Shown: positions 25,962 through 34,620, counted from the first letter of the stretch. The stretch: 40,534 nucleotides of DNA from Clostridia bacterium (GCA_016287565.1 JAEFAM010000017.1:1-40534); one strand, 5' to 3'. Numbers and translations are program-made. Notes: a model not told the origin generated them from the sequence alone.

Positions 25962-26672
25962 ATGAAGCGCAATATCCTGATGATCTGCCTGATAGCCGCG
26001 GCCGCCCTGCTGTGCGGCCTGATCGTCTTCGCTGTCATCAGCAATAAAAAAGCCGCACCCGAAGGATACGCCACCGCCACTCCGGCCGTGGCAGATACTG
26101 ACGCGCCTGCCCTGCGGACCGACCCTCCGGGCCCGACCGATGAACCGGTCTCATCCCTGCCCGCAGTCACGGAAGCGCACACCGAAGCAGTCACGACAGC
26201 CGCGTCAACGGCAGCGTCAACCGAAGAGGGGAGCACCGCTGCGCCTGAAAATGCCGGGACCGCCACTCCGGACGCTGTCACGCCTGACGCTTCGACGGCC
26301 GCTGCAACCGCCACGGCTCCTGCATCAACCCCGACCGCCGCGACCAACACTGGTTCTGCCGCCACCGCGCCCAAGACCGAAACTCCGACGTCATCCGTAA
26401 CGCCCGCATCATCCGATATTCCGGCAACGGCTGCGGTTTCCGCAGCGACTCCGACTGGAGTTCCCGCCGGTACTCCAGGTCCCACTGATGAGCCGACCGC
26501 CACTCCCGGACCTACGAATGAGCCGACCGATACTCTCGGACCTACGGATGAACTAACTGACACTCCTGGGCCAACCGAATCGGTCACGCCGGATCCCTCG
26601 CCGACGCCCACTTCCGAAGTCATCATCACTTCCGACGGCGGCATACAGCTCCCGGAAATACCCATAGGATAG
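25962..26672 (+). CDS. Membrane-anchored Thr/Pro/Ala-rich low-complexity protein
   Basis: A 236-residue protein with one N-terminal hydrophobic helix (about 5-28, MICLIAAAALLCGLIVFAVI) and an otherwise disordered Thr/Ala/Pro/Ser-rich exterior. Near the C-terminus are four 10-residue repeats of the form GPT[DN]EPT[AD]TP (about residues 173-206), ending in EVIITSDGGIQLPEIPIG. It resembles the stalks of the neighbouring lipoproteins but carries no folded domain, so it could be a truncated surface protein or a spacer-type wall protein. The ribosome binding site is weak. Codon usage fits the surrounding GC-rich genes. Function is unknown, and the low complexity makes the reverse strand open as well. 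Confidence 0.65.
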   Translation: MKRNILMICLIAAAALLCGLIVFAVISNKKAAPEGYATATPAVADTDAPALRTDPPGPTDEPVSSLPAVTEAHTEAVTTAASTAASTEEGSTAAPENAGTATPDAVTPDASTAAATATAPASTPTAATNTGSAATAPKTETPTSSVTPASSDIPATAAVSAATPTGVPAGTPGPTDEPTATPGPTNEPTDTLGPTDELTDTPGPTESVTPDPSPTPTSEVIITSDGGIQLPEIPIG

Positions 26673-26712
26673 AAACGAAGCAAAAACCAAAACGGTTGCG
26701 CAAACAAACGTA

Positions 26713-26938
26713 GTTGAACCCTGACGATCCCGCAAAACCGTCAGGGTTCAACATCACTCGCGCCCCAGCGCGAATATCACTGCCGCCTTGGGACGACTAT
26801 CACTGCCGCACCGCGGCAATATCACTACGCTTCAGGACGAATATCACTCGGCGCAGCCGAATATCACTCGCGCCCCAGCGCGAATATCACTGCCGCACCG
26901 CGGCAATATCACTGCGCGCAGCGCAATATCACTCTTCT
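26713..26938. repeat. Array of short hairpins with conserved linker (AATATCACT type)
   Basis: Between two convergent genes lies a chain of hairpins. A 14-bp perfect stem opens it: GTTGAACCCTGACG (26713-26726) with CGTCAGGGTTCAAC (26739-26752). Then follow, each separated by AATATCACT or a close variant: CGCGC-ccca-GCGCG (26759-26772), a degenerate GCCGCCTTGGGACGAC, GCCGC-acc-GCGGC (26805-26817), a degenerate ACGCTTCAGGACG, TCGGC-gca-GCCGA (26848-26860), CGCGC-ccca-GCGCG again (26869-26882), GCCGC-acc-GCGGC again (26892-26904) and GCGC-gca-GCGC (26914-26924). The architecture is that of the array at 10719-10891 but with a different linker. It is noncoding. Confidence 0.88.
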
Positions 26939-26951
26939 CCAGGCTCCATTT

Positions 26952-28040
26952 TCACACTTTGTAATACTCCTTATACCACTCGGCAAAGGCACGGAGCCCC
27001 TCGCGTATCCCGATCTTGGGAGTGAAGCCGTAATCCCGCTCCAGCGCCGCGGAATCTGCGTAAGTCACCGGCACGTCCCCGGGCTGCATGCCCACAAGCT
27101 CACGGTGCGCCTCAAAATCGTAATCCGCGCTCAGCACGCCGGCCCGGACAAGCTCCTCCTGGAGCGTTGCCACGTAATCCAGCAGGTTCTCGGGAGTGCC
27201 GCCGCCGATGTTGTACACGGCATAGGGAGGAACGGGCAGACCGTCGTTGCCCGGAGCCTTTTCGGGAGCGCCCTTCATCACCCGCAGCACGCCTTCCACG
27301 ATATCGTCTACGAACGTGAAATCACGCTGGCAGTTGCCGTAGTTGAATATCTTGATGGTGCCGCCTTTGGAGAGCGTGTCGGTGGCGGAGAAGTAGAACA
27401 TATCCGGGCGCCCGGCGGGACCGTAAACGGTGAAGAATCGGAGGCCGGTGGAAGGGATATTGTACAGTTTGGAATAGCTGTGAGCCAGGAGCTCGTTGCT
27501 CTTTTTCGTTGCCGCGTACAGCGAAACGGGGGTGTCAACCTTGTCGTCGGTGCTGAAGGGGACCTTTTTGTTTCCGCCGTAAACGGAGGAGGAAGATGCG
27601 TACACCAGATGCTCCACGCCTGTGCGGCCGTTGTCGTACGAATGGCGGCAGGCTTCCAGAATGTTGTAGAATCCGATGAGATTGCTCTCAATGTACACGT
27701 CGGGATGGTCGATGGAATAGCGCACTCCCGCCTGAGCGGCCAGGTTTACCACCACGGAGGGCTCGTATTCGGCGAAAACGCGGTCCACAAGGGCCTTGTC
27801 GCCTATGGAACCTTTAATGAACACGTGGCGTACGGGGGAGCGTTTCGCCGCCTCCTCGATGAGCCCCAGGCGGTACTCCTTCAACGCCGGATCGTAGTAG
27901 TCGTTCATATTGTCGAGGCTGATCACGGTGCCGCCGGTCAATTCTTTCAGTAGCCTTGTCACCAGATTCGCGCCCACGAAGCCGGGGGAGCCGGTGACGA
28001 GTATCACGCGGTCGTTTAGGTCAATTATCTTCTTTCCCAT
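26952..28040 (-). CDS. NAD-dependent epimerase, UDP-glucuronate 4-epimerase-like
   Basis: A 362-residue SDR-family nucleotide-sugar epimerase. The Rossmann motif is TGSPGFVGANLVTRLL (usual GxxGxxG form). The catalytic Ser/Tyr/Lys are in VYASSSSVYGGNKKVPF and SLYAATKKSNELLAHSY. DIVEGVLRVM and the C-terminal GFTPKIGIREGLRAFAEWY fit the UDP-GlcA 4-epimerase group. Together with the UDP-glucose dehydrogenase whose stop lies 2 bases upstream of this start, it would convert UDP-glucose to UDP-glucuronate and then UDP-galacturonate for surface polymer synthesis. I start at the ATG at 28040 (AGGAGGG, 7-base spacing); a TTG two codons earlier is also in frame. Specificity is inferred. Confidence 0.9.
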   Translation of the reverse strand: MGKKIIDLNDRVILVTGSPGFVGANLVTRLLKELTGGTVISLDNMNDYYDPALKEYRLGLIEEAAKRSPVRHVFIKGSIGDKALVDRVFAEYEPSVVVNLAAQAGVRYSIDHPDVYIESNLIGFYNILEACRHSYDNGRTGVEHLVYASSSSVYGGNKKVPFSTDDKVDTPVSLYAATKKSNELLAHSYSKLYNIPSTGLRFFTVYGPAGRPDMFYFSATDTLSKGGTIKIFNYGNCQRDFTFVDDIVEGVLRVMKGAPEKAPGNDGLPVPPYAVYNIGGGTPENLLDYVATLQEELVRAGVLSADYDFEAHRELVGMQPGDVPVTYADSAALERDYGFTPKIGIREGLRAFAEWYKEYYKV

Positions 28041-28042
28041 TT

Positions 28043-29581
28043 TCAATCCCTCCTGAACAGGTCGCGGGTGTAAACTTTATCTTCCACGTCTCCCAGCGCC
28101 TTCGCGTCGAATCGGTTGGCAAGGATCACGTCGGACTCCTCCTTGAACTTTTTAAGGTCGTTGACCACGCGGCTGCGGAAGAATTCGGAACCGTCTTCCA
28201 GCGTGGGTTCGTAGACGATGATGGGGATGCCCTTGGCCTTGATGCGCTTCATGACGCCCTGGATGGCGCTGGCGCGGAAATTGTCCGAATTGCTCTTCAT
28301 AGTCAGGCGGTACACGCCTACGGTCCTGGGGTTGCGGCAGATGATCTGGTCAGCGATGAAATCCTTGCGGACGCTGTTGCTCTTGACCACCGCCTCTATA
28401 AGGGTCTGAGGCACGTCTTTATAGTTGGCCAGCAGCTGCTTCGTGTCTTTGGGCAGGCAGTATCCGCCGTAGCCGAAGGAGGGGTTGTTGTAGTGGCCTC
28501 CGATGCGGGGGTCCATGCACACTCCGTCGATTATCATCTGCGTGTCAAGGCCTTTCGTCTGGGCGTAGGTGTCAAGCTCGTTGAAATACGAGACGCGCAC
28601 CGCCAGATACGTGTTGGCAAACAGTTTAATGGCTTCCGCTTCCGTGAGCCGCGTCAGCAGCACCGGTATGTCCTGTTCCGGCGCTCCGGAGCGTTTTTCT
28701 TCGGCCCTGGCGCCTTCCAGCAGCAGATCCGCGAACGTTTGCGCCTCGTCTCTCTGATTATCGCCGCAGCCCACAACAATGCGGCTGGGATGGAGATTGT
28801 CGTAGAGGGCCTTGGACTCGCGGAGAAATTCGGGGCTGAAAATGATATTGTCCGCGCCGTATTTTTTACGGACCGCTTCGGTGTAGCCCACGGGGATCGT
28901 GGATTTGATGACCATGAGGACGTTGGGATTGACCTTAAGCGTCCATTCGATGGCGTCTTCAACGGCGGAAGTGTCGAAGAAGTGGTTCACGTCGTCGTAA
29001 TTAGTGGGAGTGGCGATGATCACCAGGTCCGCGCTGCCGTAAGCCGCGGCTTTGTCGGTGGTGGTATGCAGGTTCAGCTTCCTGGTGCCTTCGCGGACTT
29101 CTTTGAAGAAACGCTCTATTTCCTCGTCCTGGATGGGGCTGATGAAGCGGTTCAGTTTCTCGGCTTTCGCTTCTGTGGTGGTTATGGCGGTTACTTCGTG
29201 GTTCTGGGCCAGCAGAACGGCAAGGGAGAGTCCGACGTAACCCACGCCGGCGACTGTTATTTTGAGGGGACGGGTGACTTTTCCGGCGCGGTCAACGGCT
29301 TCTTCCGCGGCGTCAACGGGGGAGGCGTTCTGCGAACTCCCGGAGCGCTCCTGAGAATCGGTGCGTGTATCGTCAACGAACATATCGGTGGCTTCGAAGC
29401 CCAGTATCTCTCCCAGCTTTTCCAGTTGCTCTACGGAAGGCACGTAGCCCCTGGATTCCAGCCGGGACAACATCCCCCTGTGGATCCCCGTGAGCGCGGA
29501 CAGCTCGGCCTGGGTCATTTTCAATTGTTTACGCCTCGCCACAACGGTTTCGGCCAGCAGCTCTGCAGACAGTTTTTTCAT
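28043..29581 (-). CDS. HTH (XRE-type) domain fused to UDP-glucose 6-dehydrogenase
   Basis: A 512-residue fusion. Residues about 5-68 form an XRE-type helix-turn-helix ([40 protein letters not shown]). Residues about 70-104 are a polar linker. The rest is a HasB/Cap3A-type UDP-glucose dehydrogenase of about 405 residues, with NAD site [14 protein letters not shown], a TPTNYDD segment, [20 protein letters not shown] and the catalytic Cys375 in [20 protein letters not shown]. It should make UDP-glucuronate by two NAD-dependent oxidations. All visible catalytic motifs are intact. The HTH suggests the enzyme may also bind DNA, perhaps its own promoter, where a perfect 16-bp palindrome covers the -35 (29714-29729). 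It forms an operon with the downstream epimerase. Confidence 0.92.
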   Translation of the reverse strand: MKKLSAELLAETVVARRKQLKMTQAELSALTGIHRGMLSRLESRGYVPSVEQLEKLGEILGFEATDMFVDDTRTDSQERSGSSQNASPVDAAEEAVDRAGKVTRPLKITVAGVGYVGLSLAVLLAQNHEVTAITTTEAKAEKLNRFISPIQDEEIERFFKEVREGTRKLNLHTTTDKAAAYGSADLVIIATPTNYDDVNHFFDTSAVEDAIEWTLKVNPNVLMVIKSTIPVGYTEAVRKKYGADNIIFSPEFLRESKALYDNLHPSRIVVGCGDNQRDEAQTFADLLLEGARAEEKRSGAPEQDIPVLLTRLTEAEAIKLFANTYLAVRVSYFNELDTYAQTKGLDTQMIIDGVCMDPRIGGHYNNPSFGYGGYCLPKDTKQLLANYKDVPQTLIEAVVKSNSVRKDFIADQIICRNPRTVGVYRLTMKSNSDNFRASAIQGVMKRIKAKGIPIIVYEPTLEDGSEFFRSRVVNDLKKFKEESDVILANRFDAKALGDVEDKVYTRDLFRRD

Positions 29582-29700
29582 AAATTTATTCTCAGCTTTC
29601 TATAAATTATACGGACATGACTCACGGTCAAGGTGGTCCCGCCGCCCCGCGTCATTTTAAGCGACGCCGTATCGCGTGAAGGTCAACGCGAACGATGTTT

Positions 29701-29729
29701 ATGATACCAAATTTTGACGCCGGCGTCAA
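29701..29729 (-). promoter_or_regulatory. Promoter of the UDP-glucuronate operon with overlapping palindrome
   Basis: Minus-strand TTGACG (29729-29724) and TATCAT (29706-29701) are 17 bases apart. A perfect 16-bp palindrome TTGACGCCGGCGTCAA (29714-29729) covers the -35 and is a good operator candidate. The leader would be about 110 bases. A second -10-like TATAAT nearer the gene lacks a well-spaced -35. Confidence 0.6.
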
Positions 29730-29889
29730 TAGCCGGGAGAAAATTACGTTGCGCGGCAGCAAAATGTTATTTTAAATGATAAACAGACAAAATCAAGGCA
29801 CTGTATGAACGCAAGCAGCGCCATTCGTATCACTCCGGCTTGGTTTATGCCTGATATTTGCTATATAATACAAAAAAGAGGCGATTTAT

Positions 29890-30071
29890 ATGTTTTTTAC
29901 AAATAAATCTCTGCGGTTTTGTGCTCCGCTCTTTTGCTTAATTCTGTTTTCTTTCAGAGTATCGGCGCCGAACGTAATGCGTCAAGCAGTGTGTCTGAAA
30001 GATCGGGTGCGGGTGCGGTTGAAACAGACTTCAAGTCTATAACGCTTTTGTCTAAGGAGTTGATATTATGA
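29890..30071 (+). pseudogene. Remnant of a small secreted protein gene, probably frameshifted
   Basis: The frame from the ATG at 29890 gives a signal-like hydrophobic start (NKSLRFCAPLFCLILFSF) and stops at 30042. A second frame, open from about 29907 to a TGA at 30069-30071, continues with GAERNASSSVSERSGAGAVE and ends overlapping the ATG of the next small ORF (ATGA), as in an operon. Joining the two needs one frameshift near 29955. A promoter-like pair sits 20-50 bases upstream. The product is unrecognised. It may instead be two unrelated chance frames. Confidence 0.35.
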
Positions 30072-30224
30072 AAAAAAGCATTGATTTACGCGATGGTTTT
30101 GGTGTCGTTCATCTGCATGGTTTCGTGTAAGACTTCCGGCCAGACCGCCGTCGACAAGAATGAGTTTGAAGGCGGAGGAGGCAACGCATTAGGAAGTTAT
30201 CATGAATTTGAAGCAAACCTTTGA
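30068..30224 (+). pseudogene. Small lipoprotein gene with a frameshift in a poly-A run
   Basis: ATG at 30068 has a good ribosome binding site (AAGGAG, 8 bases) and is followed by seven A residues (30071-30077). As written the frame ends after 20 codons. With six A residues it would read a 51-residue lipoprotein starting MKKALIYAMVLVSFICMVSC, then KTSGQTAVDKNEFEGGGG and a stop at 30222-30224. The corrected frame has a proper lipoprotein signal, so a real gene with a homopolymer frameshift (decay, phase variation or sequencing error) is likely. Even corrected it is very short and may be the front of a truncated gene. Confidence 0.55.
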
Positions 30225-30300
30225 AAAAGCGGATTATTTCAGATTGATTTAGAAAAAGGCACAAGTTTAATTTAAAGTGTGCAACTTCTCCTCGACTTTT

Positions 30301-30316
30301 CATATTTATAAATATG
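30301..30316. promoter_or_regulatory. 16-bp perfect AT palindrome upstream of the LRR lipoprotein gene
   Basis: CATATTTATAAATATG is perfectly self-complementary and lies 42 bases before the start codon. It could be an operator or contain a -10 (TATAAA); I found no well-placed -35. AT-rich palindromes arise easily by chance in this island. Confidence 0.35.
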
Positions 30317-30358
30317 TGATTTAATTACCGAAATTTTATCTCTTAGAAGGGTGTAAAA

Positions 30359-33300
30359 ATGAAAAGGAAAGCGTCGTTAATTCTCATCTGCATATTGATT
30401 CTATTCCTCGCCAGTTGCTCGGCTGATAGTAGCACAGAGTCTATTCCATCAGGCTCAACATCTACTGTAAGTCCATTGATTAATGAAGTAACCTCCGAAC
30501 CTTCTACGCCTTCTCCAGAGCCGTCCAATAATCATGTTCATGTCTTTGATGAATGGATAATGGTATCAAATCCAACAGAAGACGAACCGGGTTTAATGGA
30601 GCGAATCTGTCTTACTTGTGATTACAAAGAAACTCAGGAAATACCTAAATTATCACATATCCATCAATATTCCAGCACCTGGTTAAATGACGATAATCAG
30701 CACTGGCTTGTCTGTTCATGTGGTGAAAAGGATTCGGTAGCCAATCATACATTTGATGAATGGGTCATCGTCAAAGAAGCGACTGATACTACTACCGGTA
30801 TTCGCGAGCGAGCTTGCCTCGTATGTAGTTACAAACAAACAGAAGCCATTCCGCTCCTTTCACACACTCATTCCTTCGAGGAAATATGGCACAATGACAT
30901 CAACCAGCACTGGCACGAATGCACATGTGGTGAAAAAGATTCTATAGCAAATCATATTTACGGAGAATGGATCACGACTAAGGAAGCAACTGAATCTTCG
31001 AGCGGCTTGCGCGAGCATTCTTGTGCTATTTGTGGTTATACGCAGAGTGAAGTTATACCCAAATTATCACATATACACTCTTTCTCAAACAATTGGTCAT
31101 ACGATGTGAACCAACACTGGCATATCTGTTCCTGTGGAACTAAAGACTCTTTAGCAAACCATACATATGGGGAATGGATCACTACTAAAGAAGCAACCGA
31201 ATCATCGAGCGGCCTGCGCGAACATTCATGTGCTATTTGTGGTTATACACAGAGTGAAGTCATACCCAAATTATCACATGTACATTCTTTCTCTGCAAAT
31301 TGGTCTTATGATAGCAATCAACATTGGCATATTTGTTCCTGCGGAACTAAAGACTCAGTTGCGAACCATACATATGGTGAGTGGGTCACTACTAAAGAAG
31401 CCACTGAATTTTCGACCGGCTTGCGAGAGCATTCATGTGCTATTTGTGGTTATACCCAGAGTGAACTTATTCCCCAATTAACACATACTCACTCTTACTC
31501 TGTTGACTGGATATATGATGAGAATCAACATTGGCATACCTGTTCATGTGGATCAAAAGGATCAACTGCAAACCATACATATGGGGAATGGATCACTACT
31601 CTAGAAGCAACCGAATCCTCAAGCGGATTGCGAGAACATTCGTGTGCTATTTGTGGCTATACTCAGAGTGAAGTTTTACCAAAATTAACACATACACATT
31701 CTTTCACAGACAATTGGTCATATGATGAATATGTTCACTGGCACGAATGTTCTTGTGGTGAGATAAACTATATTGAGGCTCATACATATGGAGAGTGGAT
31801 AATAGTCCAGGAAGCAACTGAAGATTCAAATGGCCTGCGCGAGCATTATTGCACACTTTGTGGATATATTCAAAGTGAAGTTATTCCAAAATTAGCACAC
31901 ATACATTCTTTCTCCGAAAATTGGTTATATGATGAATCTGTTCACTGGCGCGAATGCTCATGTGGTGCAAAAGACTATATTTACGGTCATACATACGGAG
32001 ATTGGGAAACGACAATAGAACCCACGGAAAATAATACAGGGCTTAAAGAGCGAACTTGTAATGTATGCCATTATTCCGAAACATCAATTATTGATAAACT
32101 TCCACCAACCTATTCAATTCAATACATTCTAAATGGAGGTCAAAATTCAGAAAACAACCCCGCCTCAATAAGAAATGTAGATTGGGTTGTTTTATCTCCG
32201 GCATCGAAGATTGGCGCACAGTTCATTGGGTGGTATTTAGATGAAAATCATACTCAAAAGATTACTTTGCTGACAGATGTTTCATCTAATATTGTTTTAT
32301 ATGCATATTATAAAGACTTATCGTACCCCATTCACTACCATTCGAACGGTGGCGTAAACTCTTTAGAGAATCCACATTCTATAAAGTATGGTGATAGAAT
32401 AACATTAAAAAAAGCAACAAAAACAGGGTATACATTTAATGGTTGGTTTAGCGATGAGAATTTTAACACACCTGTAACAGTTTTAGAAAAATCCACATCC
32501 GCTATTGATTTATATGCTAAATACACCCCAAAATCTTTTGGCATAAATCTAGATGCGAATGGCGGTTATTTTAATAACGAATCTAATCAAGCAGAATCGT
32601 TTCTATCATTAACAGTCAGGTATGATAGCAAATATGTTTTGCCTATTCCTTCTAGGGATGATTATATATTTGTAAAATGGGTTGATCCAAAAGGCACAAC
32701 TTATTCGAGCGGTATATGGCAAAATATCACTGATGTCAATTTGACGGCAATTTGGGAGTACATTGTTCCTCCTACAGAATTAGCTTTTTCTTTATCAAAA
32801 GACGGCACATATTATATTGTTACAGGTTTAGGCGATTGTAAGGAAAAAGATATAAGTATTCCCTCAATACATAACGGATTGCCAGTAAATGAGATTGGAG
32901 AAAAAGCATTTGAATTCACTGATATTAGGTCAGTTATTATTCCAGATTCCATCATTAAAGTGGGTAACAGTGTTTTTTATGGCTGTTCAAACCTTGAACG
33001 TATGATACTACCATTTATTGGGCTACCGCAATATTCTTCGCATTATTTAAAAGATTTTTTTAGATATTATGATTATCATACGAGTCGGTGGGTTTATGAT
33101 GTACCACTATCACTGAAGACCATTATTCTTACTAAAAATGTTACAAGCATAGATAACAGTGCGTTTTCTGGTTGCACAGGGCTCACAGAAATAGTTATTC
33201 CGGACAGCGTGACAAGCATAGGAAAGTATGCTTTCGAATACTGCAATGGACTTACCAGTGTTAAAATTGGAAATGGTGTAACAACCATCGGTGATATGGC

Positions 33301-34528
33301 ATTTTGGGGTTGTTCAGGCCTCACAGAAATAATTATTCCAGACAGCGTGACAAGCATAGGCAATAGTGCGTTTAATGGTTGCACAGGCCTTGTCAATGTA
33401 ATAATCGGCGATGGTGTCACATCGTTTGGCTATGCTATCTTTAAAGATTGCAAAAATATAGAAAGCCTGACTTTACCATTTATTAAAAGTCCGTATTCTG
33501 TGTCTTCATCCAACACGTACTACACATCATATTTGGGAGGTATGTTTGGAGCTCCTACTTCTGGTCAAAACAGAAGCTACGTTTCCGGGAAACTAAAAAC
33601 AGTAACTCTGACTAAAGCAACAACAATAGGTTATGGAGCATTTGAAGGATGTTCTAGCATCCAAAAGATTATATTGCCTAATACTATTACAAAAATCGGT
33701 GGATACGCATTCGCCAGGTGCACAGGTCTAACAGAAATAATAATACCAGAAAGCGTGACAAGCATAGACGACGGTGCGTTTAATGATTGCGACGGGCTCA
33801 CGGAAATAATTATTCCGGACAGTGTTACAAACATAGGAATGTATGCTTTCCAATACTGCAATGGACTTACCAGTGTTAAAATTGGAAATGGTGTAACAAC
33901 CATCGGTGATATGGCATTTTGGGGTTGTTCAGGCCTCACAGAAATAATTATTCCGGACAGTGTGACGAAAATGGATGGTAGAGGGTTTGTTGGTTGCTCG
34001 AATCTTGAAAGTATTACAATCCCGTTTGGCAGTATTTTCCCTTTGTTTGATAATGATGTTCCGGAATCACTTAAAACAGTTATTTTTTCTAGCAATGTTA
34101 CGAGTATAGATAGTGTTCGTGGTCCAAGCATTAAAGAGGTTATAATTCCAGAGAGTGTAACGAGCATAGGCAACAACGCGTTTCAAGATTGCACTGGTCT
34201 TACAGAGATAACGATACCAAACAGTGTAACGAGTATAGGTAATTATGCATTTTCTGGTTGCACCGGACTAACAGAGATAATAATTCCAAACAATGTAACG
34301 ACTATAGGCCAGTACGCGTTTTGGAAATGTTCGAATCTTGTAAGAATAATTATACCAAACAGCGTAACAAGTATAGGCCAGTATGCCATTATGGACTGCC
34401 CGAATTTTGCTGATATCTTCTACCTTGGCACTGTATCTCAATGGTGTGCTATCCGTTTCACGCGTTGCTGGGATGGATCTTCTGTTGGATCATCATCAAA
34501 ATATAATATTCACTATTTGAATAATTAA
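30359..34528 (+). CDS. BspA-like leucine-rich-repeat surface lipoprotein with Cys/His repeats
   Basis: A 1389-residue predicted lipoprotein: signal peptide with lipobox LASC (Cys20), Ser/Thr/Pro linker (21-58), one partial and seven full 69-residue repeats (59-583), three InlB/Flg_new-type beta repeats (about 584-800; for example ITLKKATKTGYTFNGWFSDE), then BspA/TpLRR-type LRRs to about residue 1380 (units such as VTSIGNSAFNGCTGLTEIII). The end FYLGTVSQWCAIRF...YNIHYLNN is typical for these LRR proteins. LRR and InlB modules usually bind proteins or host surfaces. DNA is strikingly AT-rich compared with the flanking genes, and the gene sits with an IS256 remnant, so it was probably acquired by transfer. 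RBS is AGAAGGG. There is no sortase signal; the lipid anchors it. Confidence 0.93.
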   Translation: MKRKASLILICILILFLASCSADSSTESIPSGSTSTVSPLINEVTSEPSTPSPEPSNNHVHVFDEWIMVSNPTEDEPGLMERICLTCDYKETQEIPKLSHIHQYSSTWLNDDNQHWLVCSCGEKDSVANHTFDEWVIVKEATDTTTGIRERACLVCSYKQTEAIPLLSHTHSFEEIWHNDINQHWHECTCGEKDSIANHIYGEWITTKEATESSSGLREHSCAICGYTQSEVIPKLSHIHSFSNNWSYDVNQHWHICSCGTKDSLANHTYGEWITTKEATESSSGLREHSCAICGYTQSEVIPKLSHVHSFSANWSYDSNQHWHICSCGTKDSVANHTYGEWVTTKEATEFSTGLREHSCAICGYTQSELIPQLTHTHSYSVDWIYDENQHWHTCSCGSKGSTANHTYGEWITTLEATESSSGLREHSCAICGYTQSEVLPKLTHTHSFTDNWSYDEYVHWHECSCGEINYIEAHTYGEWIIVQEATEDSNGLREHYCTLCGYIQSEVIPKLAHIHSFSENWLYDESVHWRECSCGAKDYIYGHTYGDWETTIEPTENNTGLKERTCNVCHYSETSIIDKLPPTYSIQYILNGGQNSENNPASIRNVDWVVLSPASKIGAQFIGWYLDENHTQKITLLTDVSSNIVLYAYYKDLSYPIHYHSNGGVNSLENPHSIKYGDRITLKKATKTGYTFNGWFSDENFNTPVTVLEKSTSAIDLYAKYTPKSFGINLDANGGYFNNESNQAESFLSLTVRYDSKYVLPIPSRDDYIFVKWVDPKGTTYSSGIWQNITDVNLTAIWEYIVPPTELAFSLSKDGTYYIVTGLGDCKEKDISIPSIHNGLPVNEIGEKAFEFTDIRSVIIPDSIIKVGNSVFYGCSNLERMILPFIGLPQYSSHYLKDFFRYYDYHTSRWVYDVPLSLKTIILTKNVTSIDNSAFSGCTGLTEIVIPDSVTSIGKYAFEYCNGLTSVKIGNGVTTIGDMAFWGCSGLTEIIIPDSVTSIGNSAFNGCTGLVNVIIGDGVTSFGYAIFKDCKNIESLTLPFIKSPYSVSSSNTYYTSYLGGMFGAPTSGQNRSYVSGKLKTVTLTKATTIGYGAFEGCSSIQKIILPNTITKIGGYAFARCTGLTEIIIPESVTSIDDGAFNDCDGLTEIIIPDSVTNIGMYAFQYCNGLTSVKIGNGVTTIGDMAFWGCSGLTEIIIPDSVTKMDGRGFVGCSNLESITIPFGSIFPLFDNDVPESLKTVIFSSNVTSIDSVRGPSIKEVIIPESVTSIGNNAFQDCTGLTEITIPNSVTSIGNYAFSGCTGLTEIIIPNNVTTIGQYAFWKCSNLVRIIIPNSVTSIGQYAIMDCPNFADIFYLGTVSQWCAIRFTRCWDGSSVGSSSKYNIHYLNN
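30533..32107 (+). repeat. Seven tandem 69-residue Cys/His repeats (207 bp) plus a partial copy
   Basis: Residues 59-100 are a half copy; full copies begin at residues 101, 170, 239, 308, 377, 446 and 515. The consensus is H-x-HSF...W-x-YD...HWHxCSCG...NHTYGEW...EATExSxGLREHxCxxCGY...IPKLxH. Each copy has four Cys (CxC and CxxC) and several His. Copies 2-5 are nearly identical at the DNA level, which points to recent expansion. Spacing is exactly 69 residues throughout, with no insertions. Confidence 0.92.
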
Positions 34529-34620
34529 ACTAGTATCAATAATACGCTAATGATATTAATCTATGATTACAATGTAGCGATAATCGTTGCACTGTAAAAT
34601 AAAAAAAGGAGGCGATCATA

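Larger units (their letters stand above)
29730..30358. other. Left end of the AT-rich island: gene remnants and spacer
   Basis: Base composition changes abruptly here from GC-rich to AT-rich. The stretch holds a promoter-like pair TTGGTT/TATAAT (29840-29869, 18-base spacing), two broken small secreted-protein genes (described separately) and a 16-bp AT palindrome at 30301-30316. From 30225 to 30300 I see nothing definable. Confidence 0.6.

Noticed and set aside
25940-26707. Minus-strand Val/Ser-rich frame opposite the Thr/Pro-rich gene
   Set aside because: Low-complexity coding sequence leaves the opposite strand open; the plus frame has a start, a membrane anchor and regular 10-residue repeats.
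26713-26938. CRISPR array
   Set aside because: Hairpins are only 11-14 bases with variable sequence, linkers are 9 bases and constant, and no cas genes are near. The pattern is opposite to repeat-spacer organisation.
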